From positions 124,001-188,000 of the forward strand of contig NZ_NEFY01000004.1 in the NCBI RefSeq assembly GCF_002258215.1: a stretch of 64,000 nt of DNA, in the 5' to 3' direction. The DNA is from Marinobacter vinifirmus (GTDB taxonomy: Bacteria; Pseudomonadota; Gammaproteobacteria; Pseudomonadales; Oleiphilaceae). Within the stretch, counting starts at the first letter, position 1. Each line of letters opens with the position of its first letter. This document shows, in pieces, positions 63,480 through 64,000 of this stretch. Under the pieces are notes generated by a model that was not told the DNA's origin, did no database searches, and saw only the letters and a program-made list of their open reading frames with translations. Made by a program: the position numbers and the translations under genes.

Positions 63480-64000
63480 GTGACTGAACTGAGCCGAATC
63501 CGTAACTTTTCCATTATTGCCCACATCGACCACGGTAAATCCACGCTGGCGGACCGCTTTATCCAGATTTGCGGTGGCCTGACGGACCGTGAAATGGCCG
63601 AACAGGTCCTGGACTCCATGGACCTCGAACGGGAACGGGGCATCACCATCAAGGCTCAGAGCGTAACGCTCAACTACACCGCCAAAGATGGTGAAACCTA
63701 CAAGCTGAATTTTATCGATACCCCTGGCCACGTGGATTTTTCCTACGAGGTATCCCGCTCATTGTATGCGTGCGAAGGTGCGCTGCTGGTGGTGGATGCC
63801 GGGCAGGGTGTCGAGGCCCAGTCTGTGGCCAACTGTTACACCGCCATCGAGCAGGGGCTGGAAGTTGTTCCGGTCCTGAACAAGATGGACCTGCCGCAGG
63901 CCGAGCCCGACCGGGTAGCCGCAGAAATCGAGGACATTATCGGAATCGACGCCACTGACGCCGTGCGCTGCAGCGCCAAGAGCGGCCTGGGTGTCGAGGA
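63480..64000 (+). CDS. lepA: elongation factor 4 (LepA), 3' end missing
   Basis: First 173 codons of LepA, a ribosome-associated GTPase that back-translocates stalled ribosomes. G1 [10 protein letters not shown]2 RERGITI, G3 DTPGHVDF and G4 NKMD are present. GTG 63480 gives the family start [20 protein letters not shown]; an in-frame TTG two codons earlier is possible. No strong RBS. Runs off the right edge; lepB would usually follow. Confidence 0.96.
   Translation, partial: MTELSRIRNFSIIAHIDHGKSTLADRFIQICGGLTDREMAEQVLDSMDLERERGITIKAQSVTLNYTAKDGETYKLNFIDTPGHVDFSYEVSRSLYACEGALLVVDAGQGVEAQSVANCYTAIEQGLEVVPVLNKMDLPQAEPDRVAAEIEDIIGIDATDAVRCSAKSGLGVE

Noticed and set aside
1..64000. CRISPR arrays, tRNA/rRNA genes, insertion sequences or prophage
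   Set aside because: No regularly spaced direct repeats, cloverleaf sequences, transposase or phage genes were seen; XerD is the core chromosomal recombinase in its usual place.

Overview
The window looks like a chromosomal segment of a Marinobacter-type marine gammaproteobacterium. It is GC-rich and densely coded. Housekeeping blocks are in the usual gammaproteobacterial order (ffh; rpsP-rimM-trmD-rplS; xerD-dsbC-hom-thrC-recJ-prfB-lysS; nadB / rpoE-mucA-mucB-rseC-mucD / lepA). The genus is inferred from overall protein character and gene order, without a database search. I see no rRNA, tRNA, insertion sequence, phage gene or CRISPR array.

Left part (1-8.1 kb): a divergent nutrient-use locus. 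On the minus strand are 5-oxoprolinase subunits pxpB and pxpC, the latter cut by the window edge. On the plus strand are a TAXI-type TRAP transporter (binding protein plus fused QM permease) and a DctB/DctD-like two-component pair. The intergenic region has a strong sigma-54 promoter (1583-1598) and two matching 16-bp palindromes 33 bp apart, the layout expected if the DctD-like protein drives the transporter. The substrate is unknown; 5-oxoproline or a related compound is suggested only by the neighbours.

8.1-18 kb: a ThDP-enzyme/FAD-dehydrogenase pair, CBS-domain and PIN-PhoH genes, a START-domain protein, a DUF2804 gene, and a minus-strand run DUF1244-hopJ-minC-minD-minE. 18-29.6 kb: dinB with a perfect SOS box, a PAP2 phosphatase and glycosyltransferase with overlapping ends, the aldo/keto reductase tas, a small exported protein of unknown function, an acetyl-CoA hydrolase/transferase with an SlyD-type isomerase, a probable ornithine-lipid pair (olsB-olsA), and a divergent RstA/RstB-like two-component system. 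29.8-39.1 kb: glpK, argF with an orphan FbpC-like ATPase, grxD, a TonB-like protein behind a DUF1631 gene, a CorC/CNNM-type membrane protein and a YpjD/CcsA-like protein.

39.2-64 kb: the translation, secretion and amino-acid genes listed above, with the prfB programmed +1 frameshift intact. Then come ung, ygfZ, ygfX-sdhE and nadB, the sigma-E envelope-stress operon with a visible autoregulatory promoter, a CHASE-PAS-GGDEF-EAL protein whose EAL motifs are partly degenerate, and the start of lepA.

The points most worth follow-up are the sigma-54/palindrome control region, an RBS-masking hairpin before dctB, the min-operon terminator lying inside the convergent DUF2804 coding sequence, repeated GCTGTAAC motifs in the ols/rst divergon, and the degenerate EAL domain. 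I did not find a clearly novel multi-gene system; most of the window is conserved core genome.
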